64,000 nt of DNA from Gnetum montanum (GCA_015680685.1 MNCI01007686.1:475036-539035); one strand, 5' to 3'; positions 22,968 to 34,272 are shown, counted from the stretch's first letter. Numbers and translations are program-made. Notes: generated by a model not told the origin, from the letters alone.

Positions 22968-25180
22968 GGCCAAGTCCTCAACAATATAGGGTGACATATA
23001 CTCATACCGATGAGTATGTACCTGATCTTACCTTTATCCTCCATCAAGATGAACAGATGCGCTAGAGAGATTTGTTTGGTAACATAGTGTTACCTCCGGA
23101 TCATGCTGTCCCTAGCATGCTTATCCGTGCTTTGGCATAGACTGGCATGACAGAGCTCTATGCTGAATACATTATGGAAGTCTCTGACATGAGGGATTAT
23201 CATCCCACAAAAGCACAACGTATGAGGGACGCAAGGCAGGAGAGCCAACATACATTGTTGAAGGGCAAAGAGGTCCCGCACGTCCTTAGTGAAACTAGAG
23301 ATGCTGGTTCGCTATTAAGAGATGTTCCCCCTCTTAACGAAAGTGAGGAGGTTGGGTATCAGAACCTATGCTCAAAAATACATAACACTAGTTTTGATTC
23401 CCATGAACACCAACTATTCACAGAGGGAACAACAACAAAAGATAAGGATGGGCACTTACATCATCACCATGATTGGGGCCGAACCAGCTGAAGGGAAGGT
23501 AGGAAACATCACCACGGCGATGGTTCCCCTTCATCTCATCACTCACCCTCTCCTTCCACATCAGGGGGCAATCATGAAGAGCATAACGGAGAGGATAAAA
23601 GTAAGAAAAATGAGAAACCTCGACGAGAGAGTCGAGAGAGAGGACAAGGGCATGAACGAAGGGGGAGTAGGAAACAATAGAAACATCACAGGCATCATGA
23701 AAGAGATGATCATGACAAACCCCTACTTGCAACCTGAAGTATGCTTGACATAACAGAGGCAGTGAGAATTCCCACAAGGCATTTAAAGGATAGTTGGATC
23801 AAGCGTTTAGACATGAACAACATCCCACGCTTTGAGGGGGGATACAACGCTGATCCGCAACATCATTTACAGGCATTCCATGATGCCTATGCCTTACAGA
23901 ACATCGAGAACGAGTGGTAGAAACTTAAGTTGTTTCCTAGGACACTCACCAAGGAAGCAGAGAGCTGGTACCAGTCCTTAGAACCAGAAACCATCAGGAG
24001 GTGGAGTACGATGTTAGAATTGTTTAACAATAAGTATCAAACGTACTCCAGAGTGTTCAATTTGCGTAAGCAGATCCAAGGATGAAAGCAAGGTATTCAT
24101 GAACCCTTGGATGCTGCCATGGCCCGCTACTATACATTGTTACATCGTTGCCTGGGCCATGGATATGCTCAGCGGGATCAACTTCGCCACATCATGGATG
24201 GGCTCAGACATGAAACCAGAAGAACCCTTGGGACTTATGCCTAAGGGAGACTATCACACCTTAGAGCCCATGAAGTTTATCGGTTGTTAGAGCAAGTAGC
24301 AAAAGAAGAAGGTGAGCTACGAAAAAGGGAAAGCGTGGAAGAGTACAACCGTGATTCCTCTCTTCGAAAGAAGGGAGTGAAATTCTGTGATGACGAGGAT
24401 GAGTCACAAATCGACGAGTTGGTGAATAGAAAAACCTTGTCAATTCAAAAACTCACAACAGAATTATCGGCTAAGGTAGATGACGTATGGAGTTCCTTAG
24501 ACTCTAGACTTGAAACTATCTTAAAAATCGTAGAAGATTCTAAGGTTGAACAAAGTAGTGATAAAGGTAAGACAAAGTGGAGAGATTTAGGCCCTGCATA
24601 TAACAAGGGTAAGGGAAAAATCACTAACTCCGATGTGGTTGTGGATTTGGATTCAGACGATGACGGTGGATGTGAGATCTACCATTATGACCATCCTAAG
24701 GGATGTTGTTCAATCATCTCACATCTACAAGAGTCTGGGGTGTATGCACTTAATCCGAGACTTAACCAATGGCAAACACCCCGAGGGTTACCTTATTCCC
24801 AAGGTAACCCAAGGTAGTTCCACCAACCCTTAACATATTATCCAAGTGGAACTCCCCCACAACCCATCAGACAGCATCAGCAATGGCAATACCCACAGTC
24901 ATGGGGGATGCCATTGCCAAGACATCAATACCCTTACCGGTAGCTTGATCCTTATGGATATTATGTGTAGCAGCAGATTTCTCCAAGTGACTCTATGGCT
25001 CACACAGCTCCACACCATCACTACGAAGTTCAGGAGTACTTCAGAAGGACTCCTTCTCCTTCGGGAGACACTCCATACCCAAACCATCCTTCTAATCCAT
25101 CCGCACCTCTTCCACCAGTAGTAGTTCCCATAACACTTCTTGCTCCAACAATGCAAGGGGAACTTCCTCCTCAACCGTAG
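22968..25180 (+). pseudogene. Element A gag (broken)
   Basis: Starting directly after the N, the translation parallels element B gag (DEYVPDLTFILHQDEQM at ~23000). It runs through a His/Ser/Arg-rich basic stretch (23400-23700) and the gag core (GGYNADPQHHLQAFHDAYALQNIENEW at ~23840, LTKEAESWYQSL, TMLELFNNKYQTYSRVFNLRKQI). It then continues through RQTLG/LRHETRRTLG-like sequence, a long helical part (24284-24817) and a Pro/Gln/Tyr-rich tail. The stops visible in the core are single-base CAG-to-TAG, TGG-to-TGA and CAA-to-TAA changes relative to element B, so the protein cannot be made as read. Confidence 0.8.
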
Positions 25181-25309
25181 CAACGTCACGCTACGAGAGC
25201 TATAAATATTCAACCCGCTGCTGGTTCTGACAACTGTAAAAAGAGAAGACCCTTTTTCAGAACCAAAAGCCCAAACAAACTCTCGCAACCACAAGCGGTT
25301 GAGCCCATG

Positions 25310-26195
25310 TGCACTCCTCCACCATCTAACACTTTGGAGCACCCTTCAGTCCAACAGAGCTTAACGCATACAGTTATGCTAACGCATACCGTAACCGATT
25401 GGATCAAGGTAGGCCACCTTCCCAAGAAACTAACTGATCCTGGAAGCCCCTTAATCTATCTTCAAGTCGCTGGAAATGAACCACATAGGGCTCTTCATCA
25501 CTTTGGTTCCGGAGTCAACTTAATTTTACAAGAGATGTATCACACCTGAAGCCTGCCCCAACTTAAGAAGAGCAACATTCAACTAGAGTTGACAGACCAG
25601 TCCATCACCATTCCCTTGGGATTGGTGGAGGACGTCATTACCACTATGTGGTTGGTCTTACCCAGCTGATTTCCTGGTAATTGAAGTGAACAACAACGAA
25701 GGGGACTTCCCAATTATAATGGGAAGGACATGGCTGAGTACAGTAGACGCGCGCCTTAGGATCCGCGATCTTTCCTTAGAAATATCTAAGATAAACATTT
25801 ATGGAAAGATCGAGAAGAGGAAAGTTCCATCCATCACATACAGTGATTCATCGAATGATGACATGGAGGAATTGCCTCCATGTAACAGGTGTGCCCTTGA
25901 AATTTCGCAACAAAGATGCCTGTATGTAGCAACCACACAACCAGCAATAGACACCCCGTGGTTGACAACTACTCAAAAGAGCAACATAATATGCATGGAA
26001 CAAACTGAGGAGACAAGCCATGCCAACAACGAAGGCATAGATACACTGGAATATGAGCATCGCCAACTTCCATCCCTTAATCTAAGATCATCAATGGGGA
26101 GAAGTTGGGAACTTCTACGAAATTCAAACAGGCGTTCATTATTTTGGATCTCTCCCTTACAACTCAGTCATGTGGGAGATGGCCACCTATGCTAA
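25310..26195 (+). pseudogene. Element A protease region joined to the end of pol
   Basis: The sequence matches element B: VTDWIKVGHLPKKLTDPGSPLIYLQV, SGVNLILQEMY, LTDQSITIPLGLVEDV, and FPIIMGRTWLSTVDARLRIRDLSLEI (25686-25830). This is a degenerate pepsin-like retroviral protease in which the IMGRTWL stretch stands for the conserved ILGRxFL. The usual DTGA is replaced by FGSGVNL. After a cysteine-containing linker (NRCALEISQQRCL) the frame ends with the same LSHVGDGHLC residues that close pol in element B, showing loss of RT, RNase H and integrase. At least one frame change near 25660 breaks it. Confidence 0.7.
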
Positions 26196-26314
26196 TCATA
26201 TGGGTCCCTCAGTTCTTTTTCAATTTTTGGTTTACAACATTTTTGTTTTACACATTTTTTTTACAACTTTTTTTTATCTTTTCTTATTTTTGTTTTACAA
26301 CATCGTTATACTTT

Positions 26315-26321
<7 letters not shown>

Positions 26322-26346
<25 letters not shown>

Positions 26347-26347
26347 A
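26322..26347. repeat. (GT)n microsatellite
   Basis: Thirteen uninterrupted TG units within the 3' interior of element A. The run is absent at the matching place in element B. Confidence 0.95.
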
Positions 26348-27706
26348 TCCACCCTATAAGTTTGTCACCCATTAAGTGTTCGGATTGATGATATGAACTA
26401 TTTTTATGTTGATTGCTAATGTTTGGTTTTTACCTTTAAGTCACAACGTTGATACTAAGGTATGTTTCTTTTGATATGGCAGGCAATGAGATCACTTCAT
26501 CCATTCATCCACCAGTTCTATGGTCTCTCTTGGCTTGGAAATGTACAGTTCCTTCATAATAAGAACTTTAACGAAGTGGTGATTGGGCATTTCTCAAACT
26601 AAGGAAGGACTCAAGGCTTGAAAAGGGTGTGACTTCAAGGGAACTTTGATGCACTTGTGTTGGCCATTCTCTTGGGTGCTTGAATGTTTTCTTCTTGAGT
26701 TTTCTTGTTGTTCCGATGTCACCCAATCATCGGAAGCTGAGACAATAAAAATAATCAAGTCTTTGCATGGTGTGGTTCTCACACATAAAAACCAAAAAAA
26801 AATGAAAAGTGAGAATTCAAAGCACATCCCTTAGACGAAATAAACTTGGGCTACAAGCACTAGTTATGGAACCAAAAGTGTTCCCTCTAACTAAGGCCCT
26901 TCTCACTTCCCATTCTCTCCTCACTTGTTTCGTCGGAATGGTGGTGGCTCTTTGGAGATGCATTCTTATTATTCAAGAGGATAGTTCGGCCAAATGTATT
27001 GATGCGAAGTCACTAGATGTGGTTGGTTTGAGGCCGGAGTTGGAATGAGATTTGCTAAGTCCCATTAATCATGAAACACACAAGGGGCTGTACACCACCT
27101 TGTCCTTGGGATTCCATTCCATTCTCTTCTCTCCATCCTTCTCTCCATTGTTCATCTCATTGCCGGTTGTATCATTAGTGTATATATTTTGGTTGATGCA
27201 TTGTTTTCTTTTTGGTAAATGCTTGTGGTTAAGACTTTAACTCTTGTTCCAAATGACATTCCCAGAGCCTACGGACTCTTTGAATGTGGGTCTATCAGGG
27301 CATTAAGGACATGAGCCTGCTTTGGGGAGGACCCACTGACATTCCTATTTGATGCATCAGTAAACTTCTTTTTCCTAACATTTTTGCAATTAATTTTATT
27401 TTGTTCATTACCATCTTGACATCCATTTCATCGATGCTATAGTTGTCCCTTTTTATCTATCTTTCTTACTCCTTTTCTTTCTCCATTCTAACGCTACCGG
27501 AGGTTCATGATTAGTCATGGGGGTATGGGGCCCGATTTTTCTGATTTTCTTCCTAACCCCTACACCTTCGATAGTCATCATTAATATATCTCCCAATCCA
27601 AATAAGCCATACCACAACCTAGCCAATGGACTTACACCGAAGCAAAGTATCAATTACATGATGATTCAATTACCCTTGCTAATATAAGATTGTGTTGTGT
27701 GTGTAG

Positions 27707-27931
27707 ATGGCGATCATACAACCAACGGATTGGATCTGGAGCAAACACTTGGAATGGAGCAGCACTGAAGCAGCTATGCAAGGAGCAAGATCGATGGCGA
27801 GCTTATGGATGAATAACAAAGTTGCAATTTTGACGTTGGCAGCAGCAACACTTCTTTCTGTCTCTCTCTTTCTCAGCTACCAACTAAGGCCTGATGTCAT
27901 TGTAATAAGGTGTTCACCCTTGTTGTCATGA
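27707..27931 (+). CDS. Small ORF in a possible captured segment, one membrane span
   Basis: An intact 74-residue frame. Residues ~1-36 are polar (DWIWSKHLEWSSTEAAMQ), residues ~39-59 form one hydrophobic helix (VAILTLAAATLLSVSLFLSY), and a short LRPDVIVIR tail follows. The DNA is less AT-rich than its surroundings, and the region is absent from the sister element B. The start is preceded by TGTGTGTAG and the last clear codons by an AAG/GTGTTC junction, so it could be one exon of a host gene picked up by the retrotransposon. The family is not recognised. It could be chance, but codon use and a well-formed helix argue for former coding. Confidence 0.4.
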   Translation: MAIIQPTDWIWSKHLEWSSTEAAMQGARSMASLWMNNKVAILTLAAATLLSVSLFLSYQLRPDVIVIRCSPLLS

Positions 27932-28077
27932 ATACCATTTTTGTCAAGTCTTGTAATGATGATCCATTCACATGTCATCCCATTAGTTCCATTCCCCTTA
28001 ATAATTCCATACCTTCCTGATATTATTGTAAGGAACTCGAGGATGAGTTTTCATTCAGTCATGGGGGTATGATGAGA

Positions 28078-28128
28078 TGCGATATCGCATAGGCTGCGAT
28101 ATCGCGTACACGATACGCGATATCGCAG
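28078..28128. repeat. Triple GATATC palindrome array in U3
   Basis: TGCGATATCGCA, TGCGATATCGCG and CGCGATATCGCA lie in direct succession, about 15 bases ahead of the TATA box. The 5' LTR of the same element keeps only two. Confidence 0.9.
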
Positions 28129-28142
28129 TGCGTCGCCAAATC

Positions 28143-28150
28143 TATAAATA
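28143..28150 (+). promoter_or_regulatory. TATA box of the element A 3' LTR
   Basis: TATAAATA followed by AGAGGCGGC. It matches the 5' LTR box. Confidence 0.7.
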
Positions 28151-29411
28151 AGAGGCGGCACTCCCCTTATTTCCCATCCTGGTCTAGAAGTAGGGAAACT
28201 CTGGTAGTTTGATCACTCCAGAGATAGATTATTTTTCCATGTGCCCACAGTAGGAGCCCTAGAGTGAACATATATTTATTCGAGCAACATTGTACTTGAA
28301 CACAAGTTGTGTACGGCAATAAAGACGAACTTGATTGGATAAACCTTGCAATGCATGAAATAGGATTTTTATTTATTGTTTCTCTCTCACCCTTAAACTC
28401 CTAGAATGTGGGTTGAGTACGACTTGATTATGAGCATCTACGGATGTGTACGGTTAGTCAAGGAATTGGCCGCTCACCGCATGCGATTTGAGTACGATTT
28501 GATTACGAGCATCTAGTGTGACTACTTGGTAACCCAGTGGAGTATCCAGGATCTATGCTTGGTAATCCCAGTGGTAGTCGAACACCTCGATGTGTACGGT
28601 TAGTCAAGGAATCGGCCGCTCATTGCACTTAGGCTAGATAGGCTCTCTCAACCCTTTCCTCCTAGTTAGGTGCCTCAGTACGACCACTTCGAGCACGTGC
28701 GTTACGCGTGGTGATCCTAGTGACGATTAGCATTTGGTAACCATGGTTGCATTAGTTCAGGGTGTGTACGGTAAGTGGGAACGGATGCTGATGCTAGTTA
28801 ATTTAGACTTAGTTCATTAGTTAGAGTTCGTTAGTTTCTCAACCCTTCACCTCATAGCATAGGAGAAAAACATAAAAGACTATAAAAATCATATACCTCG
28901 GACTTACTTAACCATACACCGTGACAACTACAAGTAAGTCTAGGAAGACAACGAATGGTTAACCTTAAGTGTTCCATGAGGTGTATAGGAATTTAGTCTA
29001 CGGAGTTGGACTGAATTGCGTGTGCTAGGCTCGTTTCGTATGGTTGAGTGTAGGCGTACCTCGCCACTCATCAAGCACCAATAAAGTGTTGATGCATAAA
29101 TTTTGGTCACACCAACACTAGGAAAGAAAACTTGTTTTAGGAGACTATTGCCTAGGGCACCTCTCATATGGGTGCGGAAACCCAGGAATAGTCTGAGCTG
29201 GAGAGGGCTATGTGGCCTTTTGCAAATAGTAAACCAAATCAAAGAAATCAAGATTTAAAGTGAATGAATCTGAATTTAAATTGAATAATTGTCTCAAAGT
29301 TGAGAATACAATAAGTAACTAAAAGAAATGAATTTTCCCTGGTCCTACTGACGTTGCTGGTCCATGACTGCTGATGGTATCCACTACTGAGTAGGAAGGT
29401 CTCGATTGCCA

Positions 29412-29416
29412 CGAGA

Positions 29417-29448
<32 letters not shown>
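29412..29448. repeat. (GA)n microsatellite in the element D 5' LTR
   Basis: Nearly pure GA run. It is the likely cause of the adjacent assembly gap. Confidence 0.95.
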
Positions 29449-29452
<4 letters not shown>

Positions 29453-29537
29453 CTACTACAGTCCACATAGGGTAGTAACTGCAGTTCTCNAAGAGATTGC
29501 CTACTACAGTCCACATAGGGTAGTAACTGCAGTTCTC
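29443..29537. other. Duplicated sequence flanking an assembly N
   Basis: The block 'agagattgcctactacag' to 'gcagttctc' appears identically before (29443-29489) and after (29491-29537) the N at 29490. The homologous LTR at 16185 has a single copy. Two overlapping contig ends were most likely joined without merging. Confidence 0.85.
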
Positions 29538-31339
29538 AAAGCCTGCCGTTGTTTGCTATCTTTTGTGCATTGCTATAGAGAGGAAGATCATTCACCCACA
29601 TCTGCACCATCGTGACAAGCTCCTGCCATCGCTGAGAAGACCCACAAGGATCCAATTTTGAGTTGCTGGCTCTTGCCTTGGACCCTCCTCAAAGATCAAC
29701 TAGAAGCCTATAAAGGAAAGAAAAGAGGAAACTGTTTCTTAGTGGAGAGGAAGTTGTCCCTCCATACTGATAGCCAAAGCCTATTTTTCAGACTTCTCTT
29801 CCTCTTGCTCCATTTTATAGCCACTGCGGCCATCCATAATGATGCGTACGTTTCATGTAACGACTACAAAAACCACCACCACTTCTTATGTAATAACTCC
29901 CACATTCTCCAAGTAAGTGCCCACTTATGTCCATAACCGTCATAACTTCCAAAATGTCTGCTACTAATATTCATAACCACCATCATTAATGATCGTAATC
30001 GCCGTAACTTCTGAAACATTTGCCACTAATGACATAACCGCCATCATTAATGACCGTAATTGTTGTAACTTCCGAAACATTTGCCACTAATGTTTTTTAA
30101 TTGCTGCCATTAATGACTACCACTCGACAGTTTAAATTCCCACTACTTGCATGATTTTTATTGTGGTTATTAAGAGAGAGAAATAGAGACATTGATAATC
30201 ATGGCCCCATGCGAGCATGGGAGTGTTGACATCAACAAAAACATGATTCATCAATTTGTCTTTGATACCTTCATTGGTGCTTGTCAATTTGTAAAGTCTA
30301 TCTTTATTTTTCATGAAAATGTAATATTTGTTCAATAGCTCCTATGGGTCTTTGGATGTAATAAAAATTCATTTCATTCCATTTCATTTCATACTCAATA
30401 AAAGATATCACCTTGAATTATAACATGTATATCATATCATATGATGTGATTTAGTTTATTTTGACCATGGATGAAATAAGAAGAGTAAAGGCATTTATAA
30501 TGTGATATTCAATCACAATGTGACACATTTTTGTTAACAATTATTTATTTAATGAGCCTATAAAATCTATACATGTATCTAAACTAGACACCATGTGTTA
30601 TTCATTACTATTCTTCAAAATTGAAATTCATTTACACATTTCTTCTCTTAAATTATTTTCCTATCATTTTATTTCTACCATTTTTTTTGTATTTTGCTAA
30701 CTAAGCTTTTTCAAAGTACTTGATGTGCATGATTTCTTGAACGTAACTACGTAGTTGCATATTAAATCTAAGATTCTGGTTCCACAATAAGTAATGTAAT
30801 AAATCGCTTGTTATTGAAGCTAAGACAACTCACTACTCTATTAGGTCCAAATAAGGGATCATGAAACACAATAAAGAGATATATCATTAATGAATAGTCT
30901 CAAGTCGACTATGTCAACATAACAACATCGACGTACAGTTGATGTGTTGCTATAGAGGTAATAAATGTCTATAGAATTGTATGCACCAACTATATTTATG
31001 GCACCATTTGATCAGTAGCTTTGTCAAAATCTTGTAGTTTTGTTTCGTAGACATTAGAATTTGTCAGCAAGCGCCCATAGCATGACGTGAACTAGTAGTT
31101 TGGAATCTTTTATTTGAGTGCCTTGTACCTAGAAACATTGCACGACGATAATAAAAACTAGACTATTTTATTCCATTACAACACTTTAACACAACCTAGA
31201 ATTTATCATAATGCAATTTTAATTTCTAATGCATATTAGCTTAACATTTATATTTCCTTGCATATTACTAAATTGGTAGAATGAGTGCCACTAGTTTCGA
31301 GCGTAAACACGTATTCACTTGATAATCCTAGCAGCACTA

Positions 31340-31482
31340 TTGCTTAGTTTTGCTGAGTAGCATGATGTTGGGTGGGGGTATACCCCAAGATTTATAGAAG
31401 TTTATAATTCAATGCTACCTAGTAGAATTAAACCTATGACTTGGGGTTACTAGGCCAAGACCTATACCACTAGGCTAATATC
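31340..31482 (-). repeat. SINE-like element, tRNA-derived head
   Basis: On the minus strand the sequence opens with an A-box-like TAGCCTAGTGGTATAG, and about 30 bases later a B-box-like AGGTTTAATTCT. This is the spacing of an RNA polymerase III promoter in plant SINEs. A shared ~60-base tail ('tctataaatcttggggt' type) also occurs in the copy at 33345. It cannot fold as a working tRNA. Confidence 0.6.
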
Positions 31483-33344
31483 TCATTGTTAGCAAAATGC
31501 TTGGTAATCTTAGGAGTGAGTAATCTTGGTAAGAGCACTACTAGCATTACTGAATAATTTGCATTATGCTTAAAACTAGTCTTACTTATGCCACCATAAC
31601 TATCATGCAATGAAACATAAATAATTAACCAAGTGCATGTGAAATGAGGGAATAAAAGTACAATTAAAGACATGTGACTATTGTCATTCATGAAATAATG
31701 TGACTATTGTCATTCATGAAATGTGTCTAAGTACATGCTCACTCAAATAAGATTTTGGTTAATCAATTTTAAGTTCATGTTGCGGGCACTTGGTGACAAA
31801 TTCTAACTTCTATAGGAACAAGATGACCATGTGTATTTATATAAGCATTTATTGTCTTTATGTCAATGCTGATGCTTTTATGTAATTGGTCCCATGTCAA
31901 CTCTAATGCATGAACACAATTAACTCAAAACTATTCATCAAAATCTCATAGAGTCACCCAAATACCAAGAAACCTAAATGCACTTACTAAACACTAACCT
32001 ACGAAATGCCACTCTATATTCTATATTGATATGACGTAATCTAATTTTTTAATTATTATTTATTTTTAGGGCTTGAAACCCCCTTCATCATAATCCATGC
32101 ATTGTTAGCATATTTTAATGATGTATCTTTATATATATTTTGCTTTAGTTCTATAAAGGAAGACTAAAGAAGGGTTGAAAAAATGGAAAGCCATCAACTT
32201 AATTAACACTAAAGTATATAGTCACATCAATATGAACAACCTTGTGATTCAAATTAACAAATTATATATTATTGATAAAATAAATTAATAAAATAAAAGT
32301 ACAAACTTGAATTCATCCATAAAAATAGCAAATGAGTAAAGGGTAAGTGCAAATCCTTAAAGTAAAACTAATGTAACTTTCACAAGTTGTTCCAATTATA
32401 GTTGTAGCTTACTAATGATAATGTTGGGATGAAATACACATTCTTGAATTCAAGTGACTTATGATAGACTTTCATACTCATGTTAATGATACTTTTGTAC
32501 TTACAAACTATTCTTTTTGATTTCATTGCTTCTTTAAAGTACATGTAGATTCTAAAATAGCTCACGATTTCTAATTACATGTCAACATGTCATTAAGATC
32601 TATAGTTAGCATATCACATCTAATGTTCAACTTTACCATTTATTTTTTCCTAGTACTTATTATTTTTATTGTTTGAAACTAACTTGCTACATCCCAACTA
32701 GTCATTAATGGTAATACCATTTATTCTTTCTCTAATATTTGAGAAATCAATTGCAAGTAATGATGAATCTTGTATGATTCAAAATCTTGCAAAAAAATAA
32801 TATGTAAGCTATGGATGATACAATTACTTTCTTTTCCAAGATATATCTCATAATCAAGATTATTTCTTCTCAACTAGAGTTGCGTTATCTTTCTTTTGTA
32901 AGATATTTTTTACTCTATTCTTGTTACTATGCTTTCGAGCCCTCCATAAATTATGAAAAAACAAATGAATAATTTGTGGAGGGCTTTATTCTTTATTTTT
33001 AGTGTTTTCCAAATTTGTTTAGGTATTGAAGAACCAAGAATATAGATGGCCCAAGGAAAAAGAAAACTATTAAAAACATTATTAAAAGATGAACACTTGT
33101 TTTGTTAAAAATTTTCCTTCCATAAGTTTGTTTTCAAGAATGAGATTAAAGCATTTCCTTAATAAATAAAATTATTTTCCAAGGGAATAATGATAATAAA
33201 AACATGTATTAATAGAAAAAAATTACAAACAACCATAAGTCATCAAATCAAGCCTTAGCTACACAAACAATATGTTTAGAATTGAATAGAAAGGAGGGGC
33301 AAATGGTGTTGGAACTTGGAATAATTGTAATATAAGTACACTCC

Positions 33345-33460
33345 AAGATATATAGTCCAATTAGAACTTTATAACTTAGCATTGTCTATTAGAATCAAAC
33401 CTATGACTTGTAACTTTCAAATTAAGAGTCTTACTACTAAGTTAACACCTCATTATTGAA
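33345..33460 (-). repeat. SINE-like element, second diverged copy
   Basis: The minus strand gives TTAACTTAGTAGTAAGA (A-box-like) and AGGTTTGATTCT (B-box-like), followed by a tail similar to the copy at 31340-31482. Both copies share 'aatcaaacctatgacttg' on the plus strand. Confidence 0.6.
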
Positions 33461-34225
33461 CTTGAAAAAACCAAATTGGACAAAAAAGCTATCAACCTAA
33501 AAGTGCCAACCAACATGTCAAAGTACAATGTAAAAAAACTTATCCATAGGCACACAAAAAGATTGGAATCATGAAATAGAGGAAGACCAAAGAATCCAAG
33601 ACAACAAAAGAAACTTCAAACATGCAAGACACCTAAAGGGCCAACACCAATTAGGTAAGAACGTTTTCATTCATTATTAATGTCATTGTGAAGAACAAGA
33701 ACAAGAACTCTTGGGGCTTGAGGCATCACAACAAGGACCTTTGCTAGCAAAAATGAGCTTTTCCTCTTTCCATTTATCATGAACCACATAATTCCATAGA
33801 ACATTCAAAACAAAGTAAAATGGATTGCCTTTCCTTTTATCCAAATTCACGAATTACATAATTCAATATAAGATCGAAAAAAAAGAGTGTCCTCAGATGT
33901 TCCAAAAGAATAGTTCAGCCATCAACATTACCATTATTACATACACAACTACCTTTCTGTGCATCGAATTGACGATAAATGTTCTTAAATTTTCAGTTTC
34001 TTTAAGGGACCCAAACATTTTCGCATTTGATGGAACTTTATGGTGCGAATTTTTCCAGCGAAATGATGTTTTCCTTAACTATTAACTGCGCGAAAGCTGA
34101 ATTTTCGCACGTCTTTTTGGGCATCGAGCTTTTCTTTTCAATACCTTTCAGACTCACCAACGAGTCGATCCCAATTTCGAAATTTTAAATAAAATGATAT
34201 TTAAAGCAAATTCTGAGGCGAAAGT

Positions 34226-34233
34226 TATATAAA
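34226..34233 (+). promoter_or_regulatory. TATA box of the oxidosqualene cyclase gene
   Basis: TATATAAA lies 302 bases before the cyclase ATG and is the best TATA match in the 400 bases upstream. It implies a transcription start near 34260 and a 5' leader of about 270 bases. Confidence 0.55.
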
Positions 34234-34272
34234 CAAATCACGTACCGTTAAACCCTGTCGCAGAATCCACAG

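Larger units (their letters stand above)
26196..28069 (+). other. Element A 3' non-coding interior
   Basis: The sequence from 26196 to about 27350 is homologous to 61176-62207 and 63071-63330 of element B, including 'cttgaaaagggtgtgacttcaaggg' and 'gcctgctttggggaggaccca'. A (GT)n run is at 26322-26347. From about 27540 to 28050 the sequence is not found in element B and contains a small ORF. It ends in the polypurine-like GTCATGGGGGTA next to the 3' LTR. A second copy of that tract is at 27515-27528. Confidence 0.7.
21857..29073 (+). mobile_element. Element A: non-autonomous Gypsy element, TSD AGCAC
   Basis: Plus-strand element with LTRs 21857-22874 and 28070-29073, both starting TGATGAGA and ending CACTCATCA, flanked by AGCAC (21852-21856 and 29074-29078). 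The interior has gag and protease related to element B, but RT, RNase H and integrase are gone. It jumps from the protease linker to the last ~17 residues of pol (about 26130-26195). LTRs are about 98% alike by eye, so the insertion is young. The part just inside the 5' LTR is lost in an assembly gap at 22967. Confidence 0.9.
28070..29073 (+). mobile_element. 3' LTR of element A
   Basis: 1004 bases from TGATGAGATGCG to CACTCATCA, directly after the purine-rich GTCATGGGGGTA. Three near-perfect 12-bp palindromes around GATATC (28078-28128) precede TATAAATA at 28143. It is followed by the AGCAC target duplication. Confidence 0.9.
16185..30237 (-). mobile_element. Element D: Gypsy retrotransposon, TSD AAAAC
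   Basis: Direct LTRs at 16185-17286 and 29087-30237 both start TGTTGATG and end CATCAACA. The flanks carry the duplication AAAAC (16180-16184, 30238-30242), and the empty site is preserved as 'cctataaaacatgattcatca' in the related LTR at 6851. The purine-rich TTTAGGGGCTAAG beside the left LTR on the minus strand and gag-protease order show that it runs on the minus strand. RT, RNase H and most of integrase are deleted. Element A is inserted close to its 5' LTR. Confidence 0.85.
29087..30237 (-). mobile_element. 5' LTR of element D
   Basis: Begins TGTTGATGC and ends GACATCAACA, matching 16185-17286. Its apparent 1151-base length is inflated by a repeated ~47-base block on both sides of the N at 29490. 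Without it the length is close to the 1102 bases of its partner. It is followed by the AAAAC duplication and then the last 11 bases of element C's LTR. Confidence 0.85.
6240..30253 (-). mobile_element. Element C: Gypsy retrotransposon, minus strand, host of the nested stack
   Basis: C is bounded by two related minus-strand LTRs: 3' LTR 6240-6851 (outer ~220 bases missing) and 5' LTR 15334-16184 continuing at 30243-30253. The interior reads on the minus strand from a tRNA-Asp-type primer site (15314-15332) through gag, then an extra ORF, to a purine-rich stretch next to the 3' LTR. No RT or integrase is recognisable, so it looks like a large non-autonomous element. It has been entered by a solo LTR (13147-14104) and by element D (16185-30237). 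No flanking target duplication can be tested because the left end is truncated. Confidence 0.75.
30254..34225. other. Intergenic region upstream of the cyclase gene
   Basis: Strongly AT-rich with no credible gene on either strand. It contains two tRNA-derived SINE-like pieces (listed separately). Otherwise nothing is recognisable. The last ~150 bases before the TATA box are less AT-rich and probably belong to the cyclase promoter. Confidence 0.5.

Noticed and set aside
31340-33460. tRNA genes
   Set aside because: A- and B-box-like sequences are present but no cloverleaf or CCA-end acceptor stem can be formed. SINE heads explain them.
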